44,073 nucleotides of DNA from Acidithiobacillus marinus. Lineage in GTDB: Bacteria; Pseudomonadota; Gammaproteobacteria; Acidithiobacillales; Acidithiobacillaceae. The notes beneath the pieces are model-generated. The model searched no databases, had not been told where the DNA came from, and saw nothing but the letters and a program-made list of their open reading frames with translations. Below, piece by piece: positions 26,267 through 34,912 of the stretch (its first letter is position 1; each line of letters opens with the position of its first letter). Made by a program: the position numbers and the translations under genes. Location of the stretch: positions 1 through 44,073 of the forward strand of contig NZ_MXAV01000025.1 of assembly GCF_002847505.1 (NCBI RefSeq), in the 5' to 3' direction.

Positions 26267-27247
26267 ATGGACGCCACGGACCAGAAGCGCCTGTTGCGTG
26301 AAATGCTTTTTGCCCGCCGCTTTGAAGAACGCTGTGCGGAGGCCTATCACGAACGCCAGATCGGCGGTTTTTTGCACCTTTATCCGGGTCAAGAGGCCTG
26401 TGCCATTGGCGTTCTGGAAAAAGCCCAGACGGGTTCTGACTATGTGGTGACCGGTTATCGGGATCACATCCACGCCCTGAAATCCGGCATGGATCCCAAG
26501 GCGCTGATGGCAGAGCTGTTCGGAAAAGAAGCGGGTTGCTCCAAGGGGCGTGGTGGTTCCATGCACCTGTTTGATCCCGATGTGCATTTCATGGGGGGCT
26601 ATGCTCTGGTGGGCGGGCCCTTTCCCCTGGCTGCGGGTTTTGCCAAGGTCATTCAGTTGCGTGGCGGTCAGGAAATTTCTATTTGCTTCCTGGGGGATGG
26701 TGCCAACAATCAGGGTACCTTTCATGAAACCATGAACATGGCGAGTCTCTGGAAGCTGCCCGTCCTCTTCATTTGTGAAAATAACCTCTACGGCATTGGT
26801 ACAGCCATCGAGCGCGCTACAGTAGAAATCAACCAGTACAAGCGGGTGGCGCCCTATGGTATCGAGGCCGCGCAATGTGACGGACAGGACATCGACATCG
26901 TCATGTCCCACGCCGAAAAAGCCGTCAATTATGTGCGCGAACAGCGCAAACCCTATTTTCTGGAGCTCATGACCTACCGTTTGCGCGGACATTCCATGTC
27001 GGACTCCGGTGCCTATCGCAGCAAGGAAGAAGTGGAAGAATGGGCGCAACGTGATCCTATCGGCATATACAAGCGCCGTCTGGTAGAAGCCGGAGTGGTG
27101 ACGGAAGAAGAGTTCCATGCCATGGACAAGGCCATCCAGGATGAAATCGAGAACGAGGTGGTACGTTACGCCATGGAGTGTCCGGAACCCCGCGTTGAAG
27201 ATGTAGCGCGTTATGTGTATACCGAAGGAGGTAATCACCATGGCTGA
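26267..27247 (+). CDS. pdhA: Pyruvate dehydrogenase E1 component, alpha subunit
   Basis: 326 residues of the heterotetrameric (alpha2beta2) E1 type, which decarboxylates pyruvate with thiamine diphosphate. The ThDP motif GDGANNQGTFHETMN is complete (GDG...NN type), with the upstream GGSMHLF and the later phosphorylation-loop region RLRGHSMSD. GGGAGG at 26258-26263 is only three bases from the ATG 26267, a rather tight spacing; a TTG at 26252 is the alternative. The 3' end overlaps pdhB by eight bases. A branched-chain 2-oxoacid substrate cannot be fully excluded, but context with the E2-E3 gene fits pyruvate. Confidence 0.9.
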   Translation: MDATDQKRLLREMLFARRFEERCAEAYHERQIGGFLHLYPGQEACAIGVLEKAQTGSDYVVTGYRDHIHALKSGMDPKALMAELFGKEAGCSKGRGGSMHLFDPDVHFMGGYALVGGPFPLAAGFAKVIQLRGGQEISICFLGDGANNQGTFHETMNMASLWKLPVLFICENNLYGIGTAIERATVEINQYKRVAPYGIEAAQCDGQDIDIVMSHAEKAVNYVREQRKPYFLELMTYRLRGHSMSDSGAYRSKEEVEEWAQRDPIGIYKRRLVEAGVVTEEEFHAMDKAIQDEIENEVVRYAMECPEPRVEDVARYVYTEGGNHHG

Positions 27248-28220
27248 ATTGATGTATTGGCAGGGAATTCTGCGTGCCCACGATGAAGAAATGGCGCGTG
27301 ACCCGCTGGTATTCGCCATGGGTGAGGATATTGGTGTCGCTGGTGGTACCTACAAGGCGACTTCCGGACTTTTTGCCAAATATGGTGAACAACGGGTGAT
27401 TGATACTCCTATTTCCGAAAACAGCTACACCGGCATTGGCGTTGGTGCGGCCATGCTCGGCGCGCGCCCCATTGTCGAAATCATGAGTGTCAATTTTGCC
27501 TGGCTGGCCATGGATCAGCTCATGAATAATGCTGCCAAAATTCATTACATGTCCGGTGGCCGGATTCGCTGTCCTTTCGTCATGCGGGTTCCTGGTGGAA
27601 CGGCGCATCAGTTGGGCGCCCAGCACTCTGCGCGCATGGAAAAAGTGTTCATGGGGATTTCCGGTTTGCGGGTGGTGACTCCGGCAACGCCTCGGGATGC
27701 CTACGGCTTGCTGAAAAGTGCTGTCCGTTCGGACGATCCGGTGGTGATCATCGAACATGAAAGCATGTACAACCTCAAGGGCGAAGTCCCGGATGAAGAG
27801 TTTTTCACGCCATTGGAAGGCGTCGAAATCATGCGTCCGGGTAAGGACATCAGTATTTTTGCCTACAATATCAGTGTTCACTGGGCGCTGGATGCGGCGC
27901 AAAAGCTCGCCAGCGAATATGGTATTGATGCCGAAGTCATTGATTTGCGTGCCCTGAAACCGCTGGATCGGGCCGGCATTGCCGCCAGTGTGCGCAAAAC
28001 CCATCGCGCCCTCATTGTCGAAGAGGACGAGGCTCCGGTCGGTGTCGGTTCAGAAGTCATCGCCATTATCAATGAAGAATGCTTTTTTGATCTGGATGCC
28101 GCCCCAGTGCGGGTGCATGCGCTGGATGTTCCCATTCCGTACAATCACCGCCTGGAAAAAGCGGCCATTCCCAATGCCGGGGATGTAGTTGCTGCCGTCA
28201 AGAAGATGTTCGGTCGTTAA
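27240..28220 (+). CDS. pdhB: Pyruvate dehydrogenase E1 component, beta subunit
   Basis: 326 residues; the partner of the alpha subunit, typical in VFAMGEDIGVAGGTYKAT, RVIDTPISENSYTGIGVGAA, NNAAKIHYMSGG, MRVPGG and the C-terminal domain DAEVIDLRALKPLD. GGAGGT at 27225-27230 is well placed for the ATG at 27240 inside the end of pdhA. A 94-base gap follows before the E2-E3 gene, holding a CCCGTC/GACGGG hairpin (28251-28268) without a T run. Confidence 0.93.
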   Translation: MAELMYWQGILRAHDEEMARDPLVFAMGEDIGVAGGTYKATSGLFAKYGEQRVIDTPISENSYTGIGVGAAMLGARPIVEIMSVNFAWLAMDQLMNNAAKIHYMSGGRIRCPFVMRVPGGTAHQLGAQHSARMEKVFMGISGLRVVTPATPRDAYGLLKSAVRSDDPVVIIEHESMYNLKGEVPDEEFFTPLEGVEIMRPGKDISIFAYNISVHWALDAAQKLASEYGIDAEVIDLRALKPLDRAGIAASVRKTHRALIVEEDEAPVGVGSEVIAIINEECFFDLDAAPVRVHALDVPIPYNHRLEKAAIPNAGDVVAAVKKMFGR

Positions 28221-28314
28221 GATCGTCCATTTTTACACATGCTCGCCGCCCCCGTCGCAGCTGACGGGTGTGCGGATTGCTTCTGATCTAGAGATTCTCA
28301 AAACAGGGTGAAAC

Positions 28315-31308
28315 ATGGCTGAACCTTACGTCATCAAGATGCCACAACTGACCGATACCATGACGGAAGGCGTCGTCGTTTCCTGGGAAAAACCCATTGG
28401 GGCCCGGGTGGAGCGCGGCGATGTGGTGGCGACCATTGAAACCGACAAGGCGATCATGGATGTGGAAGTGTTCCGCTCCGGTTATCTGGCCGGACCCTTG
28501 GCAGCGGTGGACAGTGTCATGCCGGTGGGGGCAGCCATGGCTTATCTCACCGAAACACCTGAAGAAGCACAGTCCCTGGCAGCGGGCGGGGGGGCGGTAG
28601 AGAATGTTTCTGCCGAAGCTGCTCCTGCTGCTCCAGCCTCTGAAATGCCGGAACCCCTTTCCGGGCATGCCATCAAAATGCCTCAGCTTTCCGATACCAT
28701 GAGCGAAGGCGTGCTGGTTTCCTGGGAAAAGTCTCTGGGCGATAAAATCCAGCGCGGGGACGTGGTGGCGACCATTGAAACCGACAAGGCCATCATGGAT
28801 GTGGAAGTATTTCGTGAAGGCTATCTGTCCGGTCCCCGCGTCGCGGTGGATGCGGTGGTTCCCGTGGGTGACGCCATTGCCTGGTTGGTGGAAACGGCCG
28901 AACAGGTGCGGGATACCAGTAGTGCGGTGGCATCCACCCAGCCTGCAGCACCCGTTGTCAGTGTGGACAAGGCAGCGCCTGCCGTAACCAGCAGGCCTCA
29001 GCCATCCGTCGCGGAAGTGGCCATACAGCGCGTTCCCGGGGCGCAACCCGCAGCCCGCCCCCGGCAGGGAGCAGCCAGTCCTTTTGCCCGCCAGCTGGCG
29101 GGACAGCAGGGCGTGGATCTGAATCTGCTGCAAGGTAGCGGGCCGGCAGGGGTGATTGTCGGCGCCGATGTGCTGGCCGCTGCCAGTCGCGCCGCCCCGG
29201 CCATGCCCGGTGCCCGCGTGCCGGAGCCTGCCGTACCTGGGGAAGGGCGGGCGATGAGTGCCATCGAAAAGGCCATCAGTCAGGCGATGGTGGCGTCCCT
29301 CAGTATTCCGGTGTTTCATGTCACCGTCAAAGCCAAGCCGGAAGCGCTGATGCGTGCCGCCAAGGCCCACAAGGTGTCGCTGACCGTGGCCATTGCCAAG
29401 GCGGCGTCTCAGGCGTTGGCCAGGCATCCCCTGGTCAATGCCGCCTATCAGCCGACCGACAAAATTGTGGAACGCGCCCAGCATGATATTGGCATTGCCG
29501 CGACCACCGAAGATGGCGGGCTGGTGGTGCCGGTGCTGCGCTCGGTGGAGGGCAAGGCGCTGGAGCAGTTGCAGCAGGAATGGACGCCCCTGGTGGAAAA
29601 AGCCCGTAAACGTCGGCTCAGTCCTCCCGAATACACCCATCCTACCTTTACCATCTCCAACATGGGGATGTATGGCGTTACCCAGTTTGATGCCATCGTC
29701 ACTCCGGGTACGGCGGCCATTATTGCCATTGCCGGAAATAGCCCGGAGGGCATGCCCATTACCATTACCGCCGATCATCGGGTGGTGAACGGGGCGGAAG
29801 CAGCGCTATTTCTCAAGGATCTCAAAAAAGCCATTGAACACCCGGAAAGCTGGCTGGAAACTGGTGCGACCCCGATTCCCGAGGGCGACTATGATGTGCA
29901 GGTGCTGGTCATCGGAGCTGGTCCGGGGGGCGAGGATTGCGCCCGCGAACTGGTTGAAAACGGCGTCAAGGTAGCCATGGTCAATAATGCGCCTTACCCC
30001 GGGGGTGAATGCCTGTGGCGCGGTTGCATCCCCTCCAAGGCCTGGCGGGCTGCCGCCGACCGCATCCGGGATCGGGAACATGATGCGGCCATGGGCTTGC
30101 AGATGGGCACTCCAAAGCTGGACTGGGCACAGTTGGAAAAACACCGTCGCGGCATTTTGCAGGCGCGGGGCGAAATGGCCCTGAAAACCGATCAGGGTAT
30201 GAAAATTCAGGTGCTGGAAGGCGCTGCCCGCTTTACCGGTGAGCACAGCGTTGAAATTACGGGTAAGGATGCCCGGAGTCTGAGTTTCGGGGCCTGCGTC
30301 ATCGCCACCGGGGCTCCCGCCTTTGTGCCTCCCATTCCGGGGGTGCAGGAAGCGTTAAAGAGTGCTGCGGCGGTCACCTCAGATACGGTCTGGGATCTGG
30401 CCCAGCCGCCCAAGCGGCTGTGCGTGATCGGTGCGGGTGCCATCGGTATGGAAATGGCCCAGATGTTCCACGATTTTGGTGCCGAGGTGCTGGTGCTGGA
30501 AGCACTGCCGCGCCCGGTGGCCGAAATGGAAAAAGAAGTTTCCGAGCAACTGATGAAGGCTCTGGCCCATAACAGCCCGCGTCTGCAGGTACTGACCAGC
30601 GTCAAGGTGCAGGAAGTATCCGGCAAGCCTGGTGCTCTGGATATTCACTACCAGGTGGGCGATACCGACACCCATCATGTCTGTGACCTGCTCCTGGTGG
30701 CTACCGGCAAGCGTCCGGATACCAGCGCCCTGAACCTGACCGCTGCGGGGGTGACTCTGGCGGAGCGCGGCGCCATTGCCGCGAGTGCCACAGGGCAGAC
30801 CAGTGTTCCACATATTTATGCGGTGGGGGATGTGGTGGGAGGGTACATGCTCGCACACACGGCGGGCCAGCAGGGGCGGGTGGCAGCGGCCAATCTGCTC
30901 GGCCATGGGGCTCGTTATGATGCGGCCAAAGATAGCGGCGTAACTTTCACCCGACCCCAGTGTGCCTTTGTCGGGCTTTCTCTGGAACAGGCCAAGGCCG
31001 CCGGAATGGATGTGGCCGAAGTCAAGGTGCCCATGAGTATTGATGCCAAGGCCATGATGACCGGTGAAACCGATGGCCTGATCAAAATGATTGCCGACAA
31101 GGTCAGCCACCGGATTGTGGGGGTGCATTTCCTGGCAGATCATGCTGATCTGCTGGTGGGTGAGGCCGTCATGATGGTCAGCGCGGGCTTGACCCTGGAA
31201 CAGGTGGGCGAAGCCATTCATCCCCATCCGACCCAGACGGAGCTATTTGGCGAAATGGCCAGACGGCTGCTTTCGCGCTTGCGGCGTTCAGCCCGGGCGG
31301 CGGGGTGA
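28315..31308 (+). CDS. Fused dihydrolipoamide acetyltransferase (E2) - dihydrolipoamide dehydrogenase (E3)
   Basis: One 997-residue chain. Two lipoyl domains (1-80 and 117-195; lipoyl-lysines Lys45 and Lys158, each in ETDKAIMDVEV), an Ala/Pro linker, a peripheral-subunit-binding domain (about 253-290), the acetyltransferase core (about 310-515) and a full flavoprotein E3 (about 525-997). In E2 the catalytic motif HxxxDG reads DHRVVNG (His488, Asn492). E3 has FAD motif VIGAGPGGE, redox cysteines Cys566 and Cys571 (GGECLWRGCIPSK), NAD motif VIGAGAIGMEMA, YAVGDV and the C-terminal HPHPTQTE pair. With pdhAB it would make a complete complex. The retained E3-binding domain is surprising if E3 is already covalently attached. 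Confidence 0.92.
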   Translation: MAEPYVIKMPQLTDTMTEGVVVSWEKPIGARVERGDVVATIETDKAIMDVEVFRSGYLAGPLAAVDSVMPVGAAMAYLTETPEEAQSLAAGGGAVENVSAEAAPAAPASEMPEPLSGHAIKMPQLSDTMSEGVLVSWEKSLGDKIQRGDVVATIETDKAIMDVEVFREGYLSGPRVAVDAVVPVGDAIAWLVETAEQVRDTSSAVASTQPAAPVVSVDKAAPAVTSRPQPSVAEVAIQRVPGAQPAARPRQGAASPFARQLAGQQGVDLNLLQGSGPAGVIVGADVLAAASRAAPAMPGARVPEPAVPGEGRAMSAIEKAISQAMVASLSIPVFHVTVKAKPEALMRAAKAHKVSLTVAIAKAASQALARHPLVNAAYQPTDKIVERAQHDIGIAATTEDGGLVVPVLRSVEGKALEQLQQEWTPLVEKARKRRLSPPEYTHPTFTISNMGMYGVTQFDAIVTPGTAAIIAIAGNSPEGMPITITADHRVVNGAEAALFLKDLKKAIEHPESWLETGATPIPEGDYDVQVLVIGAGPGGEDCARELVENGVKVAMVNNAPYPGGECLWRGCIPSKAWRAAADRIRDREHDAAMGLQMGTPKLDWAQLEKHRRGILQARGEMALKTDQGMKIQVLEGAARFTGEHSVEITGKDARSLSFGACVIATGAPAFVPPIPGVQEALKSAAAVTSDTVWDLAQPPKRLCVIGAGAIGMEMAQMFHDFGAEVLVLEALPRPVAEMEKEVSEQLMKALAHNSPRLQVLTSVKVQEVSGKPGALDIHYQVGDTDTHHVCDLLLVATGKRPDTSALNLTAAGVTLAERGAIAASATGQTSVPHIYAVGDVVGGYMLAHTAGQQGRVAAANLLGHGARYDAAKDSGVTFTRPQCAFVGLSLEQAKAAGMDVAEVKVPMSIDAKAMMTGETDGLIKMIADKVSHRIVGVHFLADHADLLVGEAVMMVSAGLTLEQVGEAIHPHPTQTELFGEMARRLLSRLRRSARAAG

Positions 31309-31312
31309 TGGC

Positions 31313-31786
31313 TTGGCCAAGTCAGGCGCGGAGGAATCCCTGCCTACTATAGGCGTCAGCGGTCTGCGCGGGCGCATTCTGCGCTTCTACGAACGATTTC
31401 TCGATTTCATCGTGGTCGTGCTGATTTTTGTCATGCTGCTGACGCTGGTCGCCTCGTTGGTGGGGGTGGTCTGGGATGTGTATGAAACCTTCCTGTCCTT
31501 CCGCGAAGAAGATGCCATTCAGGGACTTGTGTCTGACGTGCTTTCTGTGTTCGTGCTGATTGAATTGTTTCGGACTTTCACGGATTATCTGGAGTTTCAC
31601 CGCATCCGTTTGCGGGTGTTGTCGGAAGTGGCCATAGTCTTTGTTTTGCGTGAACTGTTCATTGGCCTTTATGCCCATCACCTCGGGCCCATGGATCTCA
31701 TCGCCACAGCGGTGCTTCTGGCGGTGTTGGTTGGTGCACGGGTGGCCGCTGTGAAGTACGCCCCCCAGTCTCCCGAAAAAGACTGA
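31313..31786 (+). CDS. PsiE-family membrane protein
   Basis: About 157 residues with four hydrophobic helices; VVVLIFVMLLTLVASLVGVV, LSVFVLIELFRTFTDYLEFHRIR and VAIVFVLRELFIGLYAH match the PsiE (phosphate-starvation-inducible E) pattern. Function is unknown even in model species. The start is uncertain: TTG 31313 has GGGGTGA nearby (31302-31308); an ATG at 31247 would overlap the E2-E3 gene by 62 bases. The gene directly follows the E2-E3 stop and is likely read through with the pdh genes. No terminator seen after it. Confidence 0.72.
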   Translation: MAKSGAEESLPTIGVSGLRGRILRFYERFLDFIVVVLIFVMLLTLVASLVGVVWDVYETFLSFREEDAIQGLVSDVLSVFVLIELFRTFTDYLEFHRIRLRVLSEVAIVFVLRELFIGLYAHHLGPMDLIATAVLLAVLVGARVAAVKYAPQSPEKD

Positions 31787-31809
31787 GCCGGGGCTTACAT
31801 TCCGACAAC

Positions 31810-31839
31810 TTGACGCTACCCTGAAAAAGCGAGCAAAAT
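31810..31839 (+). promoter_or_regulatory. Candidate erpA promoter
   Basis: TTGACG at 31810-31815, 18-base spacer, CAAAAT at 31834-31839 (four of six positions), 50 bases upstream of the erpA start. Confidence 0.4.
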
Positions 31840-31888
31840 AGTCGGGTATCCACTGAACAACGCGCTGCGGCGCATGGAGTTAAGCACA

Positions 31889-32260
31889 ATGAGCACAGCA
31901 ACAGAAACAATGACCAATCTGGATTCCATTCCTCCGGTAATGACCCTGACCCAAAATGCGGCGGATAAAATCAGCGCCCTTATTGAAGAGGAAGGTTCTG
32001 AAGACCTCAAGCTGCGCGTTTTTGTGACCGGCGGTGGCTGTTCCGGTTTTCAGTATGGTTTCACCTTTGATGAAAACATGAACGAGGGAGATACCGAAGT
32101 CCATCAGTTTGGTGTCAGTCTCCTTATTGATCCCATGAGTTATCAGTACCTTGTGGGTGCAGAAATTGATTACAGTGAAGGTCTGGAAGGCGCACAGTTC
32201 GTCATCAAAAATCCCAATGCGACCACCACCTGTGGTTGCGGGTCTTCTTTTTCTGCCTGA
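31889..32260 (+). CDS. erpA: A-type iron-sulfur cluster carrier (ErpA-like)
   Basis: 123 residues of the HesB/IscA/ErpA fold. The three cluster-binding cysteines are Cys51 ([14 protein letters not shown]), Cys115 and Cys117 ([13 protein letters not shown]-terminal). The spacing and the GFQYGF wording fit ErpA better than IscA or SufA. It delivers Fe-S clusters to apo-proteins; this cell's complex I alone needs many. It stands as its own unit with a promoter candidate and a terminator. GGAG at 31875-31878 is about ten bases before the ATG. Confidence 0.9.
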   Translation: MSTATETMTNLDSIPPVMTLTQNAADKISALIEEEGSEDLKLRVFVTGGGCSGFQYGFTFDENMNEGDTEVHQFGVSLLIDPMSYQYLVGAEIDYSEGLEGAQFVIKNPNATTTCGCGSSFSA

Positions 32261-32285
32261 ATAAGCGGGTAAATCATCATTAATG

Positions 32286-32315
32286 GGGAGGCTCGCGGCC
32301 TCCCTTTTATTTTTC
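32286..32315 (+). terminator. Rho-independent terminator after erpA
   Basis: GGGAGGC (32286-32292), loop TCGCG, GCCTCCC (32298-32304), then a T-rich stretch to 32315. Confidence 0.9.
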
Positions 32316-32432
32316 CGGCGCGTTATGATGACAATCATCGGCTGCTGTTCTGTGTCCAGATCAGTAGCGGCTGATAGTGCATGACCCGACGACGCTTGGA
32401 TACAGGACTGATCAGAATAAAAGGGGTTCGAT

Positions 32433-33605
32433 ATGGCAGATACGAACGTAGCTCCCGGTCTGGAAGGAGTGGCGGCCACCCACTCCAGTATTTCTCACAT
32501 AGATGGCGCGGCAGGTTTGCTGAGCTATCGCGGTTACGCGATTGACGATCTGGTGGCGCACAGCAGTTTTGAAGAAGTGGCCCTGCTGCTTCTGGATGGC
32601 GCACTACCCGCAGCTGGCGATCTGGAAGCCTTTGACCAGGGCCTGCGCAGCCACCGCCAGGTCAAATACAACGTGCGGGAAATCATGAAGTTCATGCCGG
32701 TTACCGGACACCCCATGGATATGTTGCACTGCGCTGTGGCTAGCCTCGGCATGTTTTATCCGCAGCAGGAACTTTCCGATGCCGAGCGCGAAAATGTTCC
32801 GCATCTGGACGCCATGGCCATGCGCATTATTGCGCGCATGCCCACGATCGTAGCCATGTGGGAGCAGATGCGTTTCGGTAATGATCCCATTGCTCCGCGC
32901 ACAGATTTGAATCACGCCGCCAACTTTCTGTATATGATTTCCGGAAGCGAGCCGGATCCTGCGCTGGTCAAGATTCTGGATACCTGTCTCATTCTCCATG
33001 CGGAACATACCATTAACGCCAGTACTTTTTCAGTACTGGTGACTGGCTCGACACTCACCAACCCTTATCATGTCATTGGCAGTGCCATTGGGACTCTGGC
33101 GGGCCCGCTGCACGGCGGCGCCAACCAGAAGGTGGTGGAGATGCTGGAAGAAATTGGCAGCGTCGACCGGGTTGCTGCCTATCTGGATGCAAAAATGGCA
33201 AACAAGGACAAAATCTGGGGCTTTGGGCATCGGGTATATAAAACGCGGGATCCGCGTGCAGCCATTCTCAAAGAAATGATGGAAAAGCTGGCGAGCAATG
33301 GCCATCTGCGCCACAGCCAGCTTTTTGAAATTGCTATCGAGGTCGAAAAGCTGGCGACAGAGCGGCTTGGACCCAAGGGCATTCACGCCAATGTGGATTT
33401 CTACTCCGGCGTGCTGTACCACGAAATGGGGATCAAGGCCGATTTGTTTACCCCCATTTTCGCCATGGCCCGTTCCGCAGGCTGGCTGGCCCATTGGCGC
33501 GAACAATTGGCGGATAATCGCATATTCCGCCCCACCCAGGTATATAACGGAGCCAGTCCACGTCAGTATGTGGCTATCGATAAAAGGAATCAGGTCCAGG
33601 CATGA
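32433..33605 (+). CDS. gltA: Citrate synthase (short, type I-like)
   Basis: 390 residues; condenses acetyl-CoA with oxaloacetate. Active-site residues: His227 (GPLHGGAN), His266 (WGFGHRVYK) and Asp322 (HANVDFYSG), with the AEHTINAS motif at 190-197. The length and the N terminus (GLEGVAATHSSISHIDGAAGLLSYRGYAI) fit the shorter dimer-type citrate/2-methylcitrate synthases rather than the hexameric Escherichia coli enzyme. No prp genes are nearby, so citrate synthase is preferred. AAGGGG at 32420-32425 precedes the ATG. The stop overlaps the gshA start (ATGA). Confidence 0.93.
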   Translation: MADTNVAPGLEGVAATHSSISHIDGAAGLLSYRGYAIDDLVAHSSFEEVALLLLDGALPAAGDLEAFDQGLRSHRQVKYNVREIMKFMPVTGHPMDMLHCAVASLGMFYPQQELSDAERENVPHLDAMAMRIIARMPTIVAMWEQMRFGNDPIAPRTDLNHAANFLYMISGSEPDPALVKILDTCLILHAEHTINASTFSVLVTGSTLTNPYHVIGSAIGTLAGPLHGGANQKVVEMLEEIGSVDRVAAYLDAKMANKDKIWGFGHRVYKTRDPRAAILKEMMEKLASNGHLRHSQLFEIAIEVEKLATERLGPKGIHANVDFYSGVLYHEMGIKADLFTPIFAMARSAGWLAHWREQLADNRIFRPTQVYNGASPRQYVAIDKRNQVQA

Positions 33606-34912
33606 CCGGAGTTTTACAAAACATCCCCCTGCTTGCCACGGAACGCACCGAGGCTTTACTGGATATTGAGCGGCACCTGATAGCCGGACAATCGGCTATT
33701 GAACGCTGGTTTCGCAGTCAATTTCAGACGACACCAGCCCCCTTTTATGCGTCGGTGGATTTACGCAATTCCGGTTTCAAGCTGGCACCGGTAGATACCA
33801 ACCTCTTTTCGGCGGGTTTCAATAATCTCAACCCCGAATTTTCTTCGCTCTATGTGTCGGCCATTCAGCATTACCTGAACCAATATTATCCCGGTTTGGA
33901 ACGGCTGCTTCTGATTCCGGAAAATCACACCCGTAACCTGTTTTATCTGGAAAATGTGGCGAGATTGCGGGAATTGCTGGAAATGTCCGGACTGGAGGTC
34001 AGGGTCGGCTCTTTGTTGCTCGAAGAACGGACAGCCTATGATTTACCTTCTGGTAATGTTCTGCTCCTGGAGCCGATTTTTCGTGAGGGTGCCCGCCTGC
34101 AGGCAGCGGACTTTGATCCACAGCTGATTTTGCTCAATAACGATTTGTCCGGCGGTGTGCCGGAAATACTCGAAAATCTGGAACAGCCCATTTCGCCGCC
34201 ACTGGCGGCGGGGTGGCGGTCCCGGCGCAAGTCCCAGCACTTTGCTCACTACCGGGCTGCTGCCCATGAGCTGGCGGAGGTCATTGATATTGATCCCTGG
34301 TTGATTGATCCCTTTTTTCGACGCTGTCAGGGCATTGACTTCATGCGTGCTGAGGGTCGTGACTGCCTGGTTGCTAATGTGGATGCCATTCTGGAAATGA
34401 CCCGTGAGCGCTATGATCATTATGGCATCACCCAGCGTCCATTTGTCATTGTCAAAGCCGATGCCGGTACTTATGGCATGGGCATCATGACCGCCTATTC
34501 CGGGGCGGAGTTCATGGATCTCAATCGCAAGGAAAGAACGCGCATGGCCAAAAGCAAGGAAGGCTTGCCGGTCAGCGACGTGTTCATTCAGGAAGGGGTA
34601 TACACCTTTGAGCAAACCGCCGAGGAAGCTGTGGCGGAACCAGTGGTGTATATGGTGGGTCAGCAGGTGCTGGGCGGTTTTTATCGGGTCCATACCGGAC
34701 GGGGCCGGGATGAAAATCTGAACGCTCCCGGAGCACATTTTGAGCCCATGGCTTTTGGCGAGCCCTGCATATTGCCCTGCCGCAAATCGCCGCCCGATGC
34801 TCCAGTCAATCGCTATTATGCTTATGGCGTCATTGCCCGCCTGACACTGGTTGCGGCAGCACGGGAAATGGCCGACTGGCGTCAGCAGCAAACAACGGGA
34901 GCCGCATCATGA
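33602..34912 (+). CDS. gshA: Glutamate-cysteine ligase, 'ferrooxidans' family
   Basis: 436 residues; the first step of glutathione synthesis. The sequence (SVDLRNSGFKLAPVDTNLFSAGFNNLNP near the N terminus, then VKADAGTYGMGIMTA, IQEGVYTFEQT and VVYMVGQQVLGGFYRVHTGRG) belongs to the separate glutamate-cysteine ligase family named for Thiobacillus ferrooxidans, unrelated in wording to the Escherichia coli enzyme. As I recall, linkage of this gene to citrate synthase has been reported for that organism, which supports the species inference. ATGA overlaps with gltA and gshB. Confidence 0.92.
   Translation: MTGVLQNIPLLATERTEALLDIERHLIAGQSAIERWFRSQFQTTPAPFYASVDLRNSGFKLAPVDTNLFSAGFNNLNPEFSSLYVSAIQHYLNQYYPGLERLLLIPENHTRNLFYLENVARLRELLEMSGLEVRVGSLLLEERTAYDLPSGNVLLLEPIFREGARLQAADFDPQLILLNNDLSGGVPEILENLEQPISPPLAAGWRSRRKSQHFAHYRAAAHELAEVIDIDPWLIDPFFRRCQGIDFMRAEGRDCLVANVDAILEMTRERYDHYGITQRPFVIVKADAGTYGMGIMTAYSGAEFMDLNRKERTRMAKSKEGLPVSDVFIQEGVYTFEQTAEEAVAEPVVYMVGQQVLGGFYRVHTGRGRDENLNAPGAHFEPMAFGEPCILPCRKSPPDAPVNRYYAYGVIARLTLVAAAREMADWRQQQTTGAAS

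Noticed and set aside
28288-29778. 496-codon minus-strand frame opposite the E2 gene
   Set aside because: His/Gly/Arg-rich shadow of the repeated lipoyl and E2 sequence; the plus strand is certain.
31247-31312. ATG 31247 as start of the PsiE-like gene
   Set aside because: It would overlap the E2-E3 gene by 62 bases and add a Cys/Arg-rich stretch not typical of PsiE; TTG 31313 fits better, though this is not certain.
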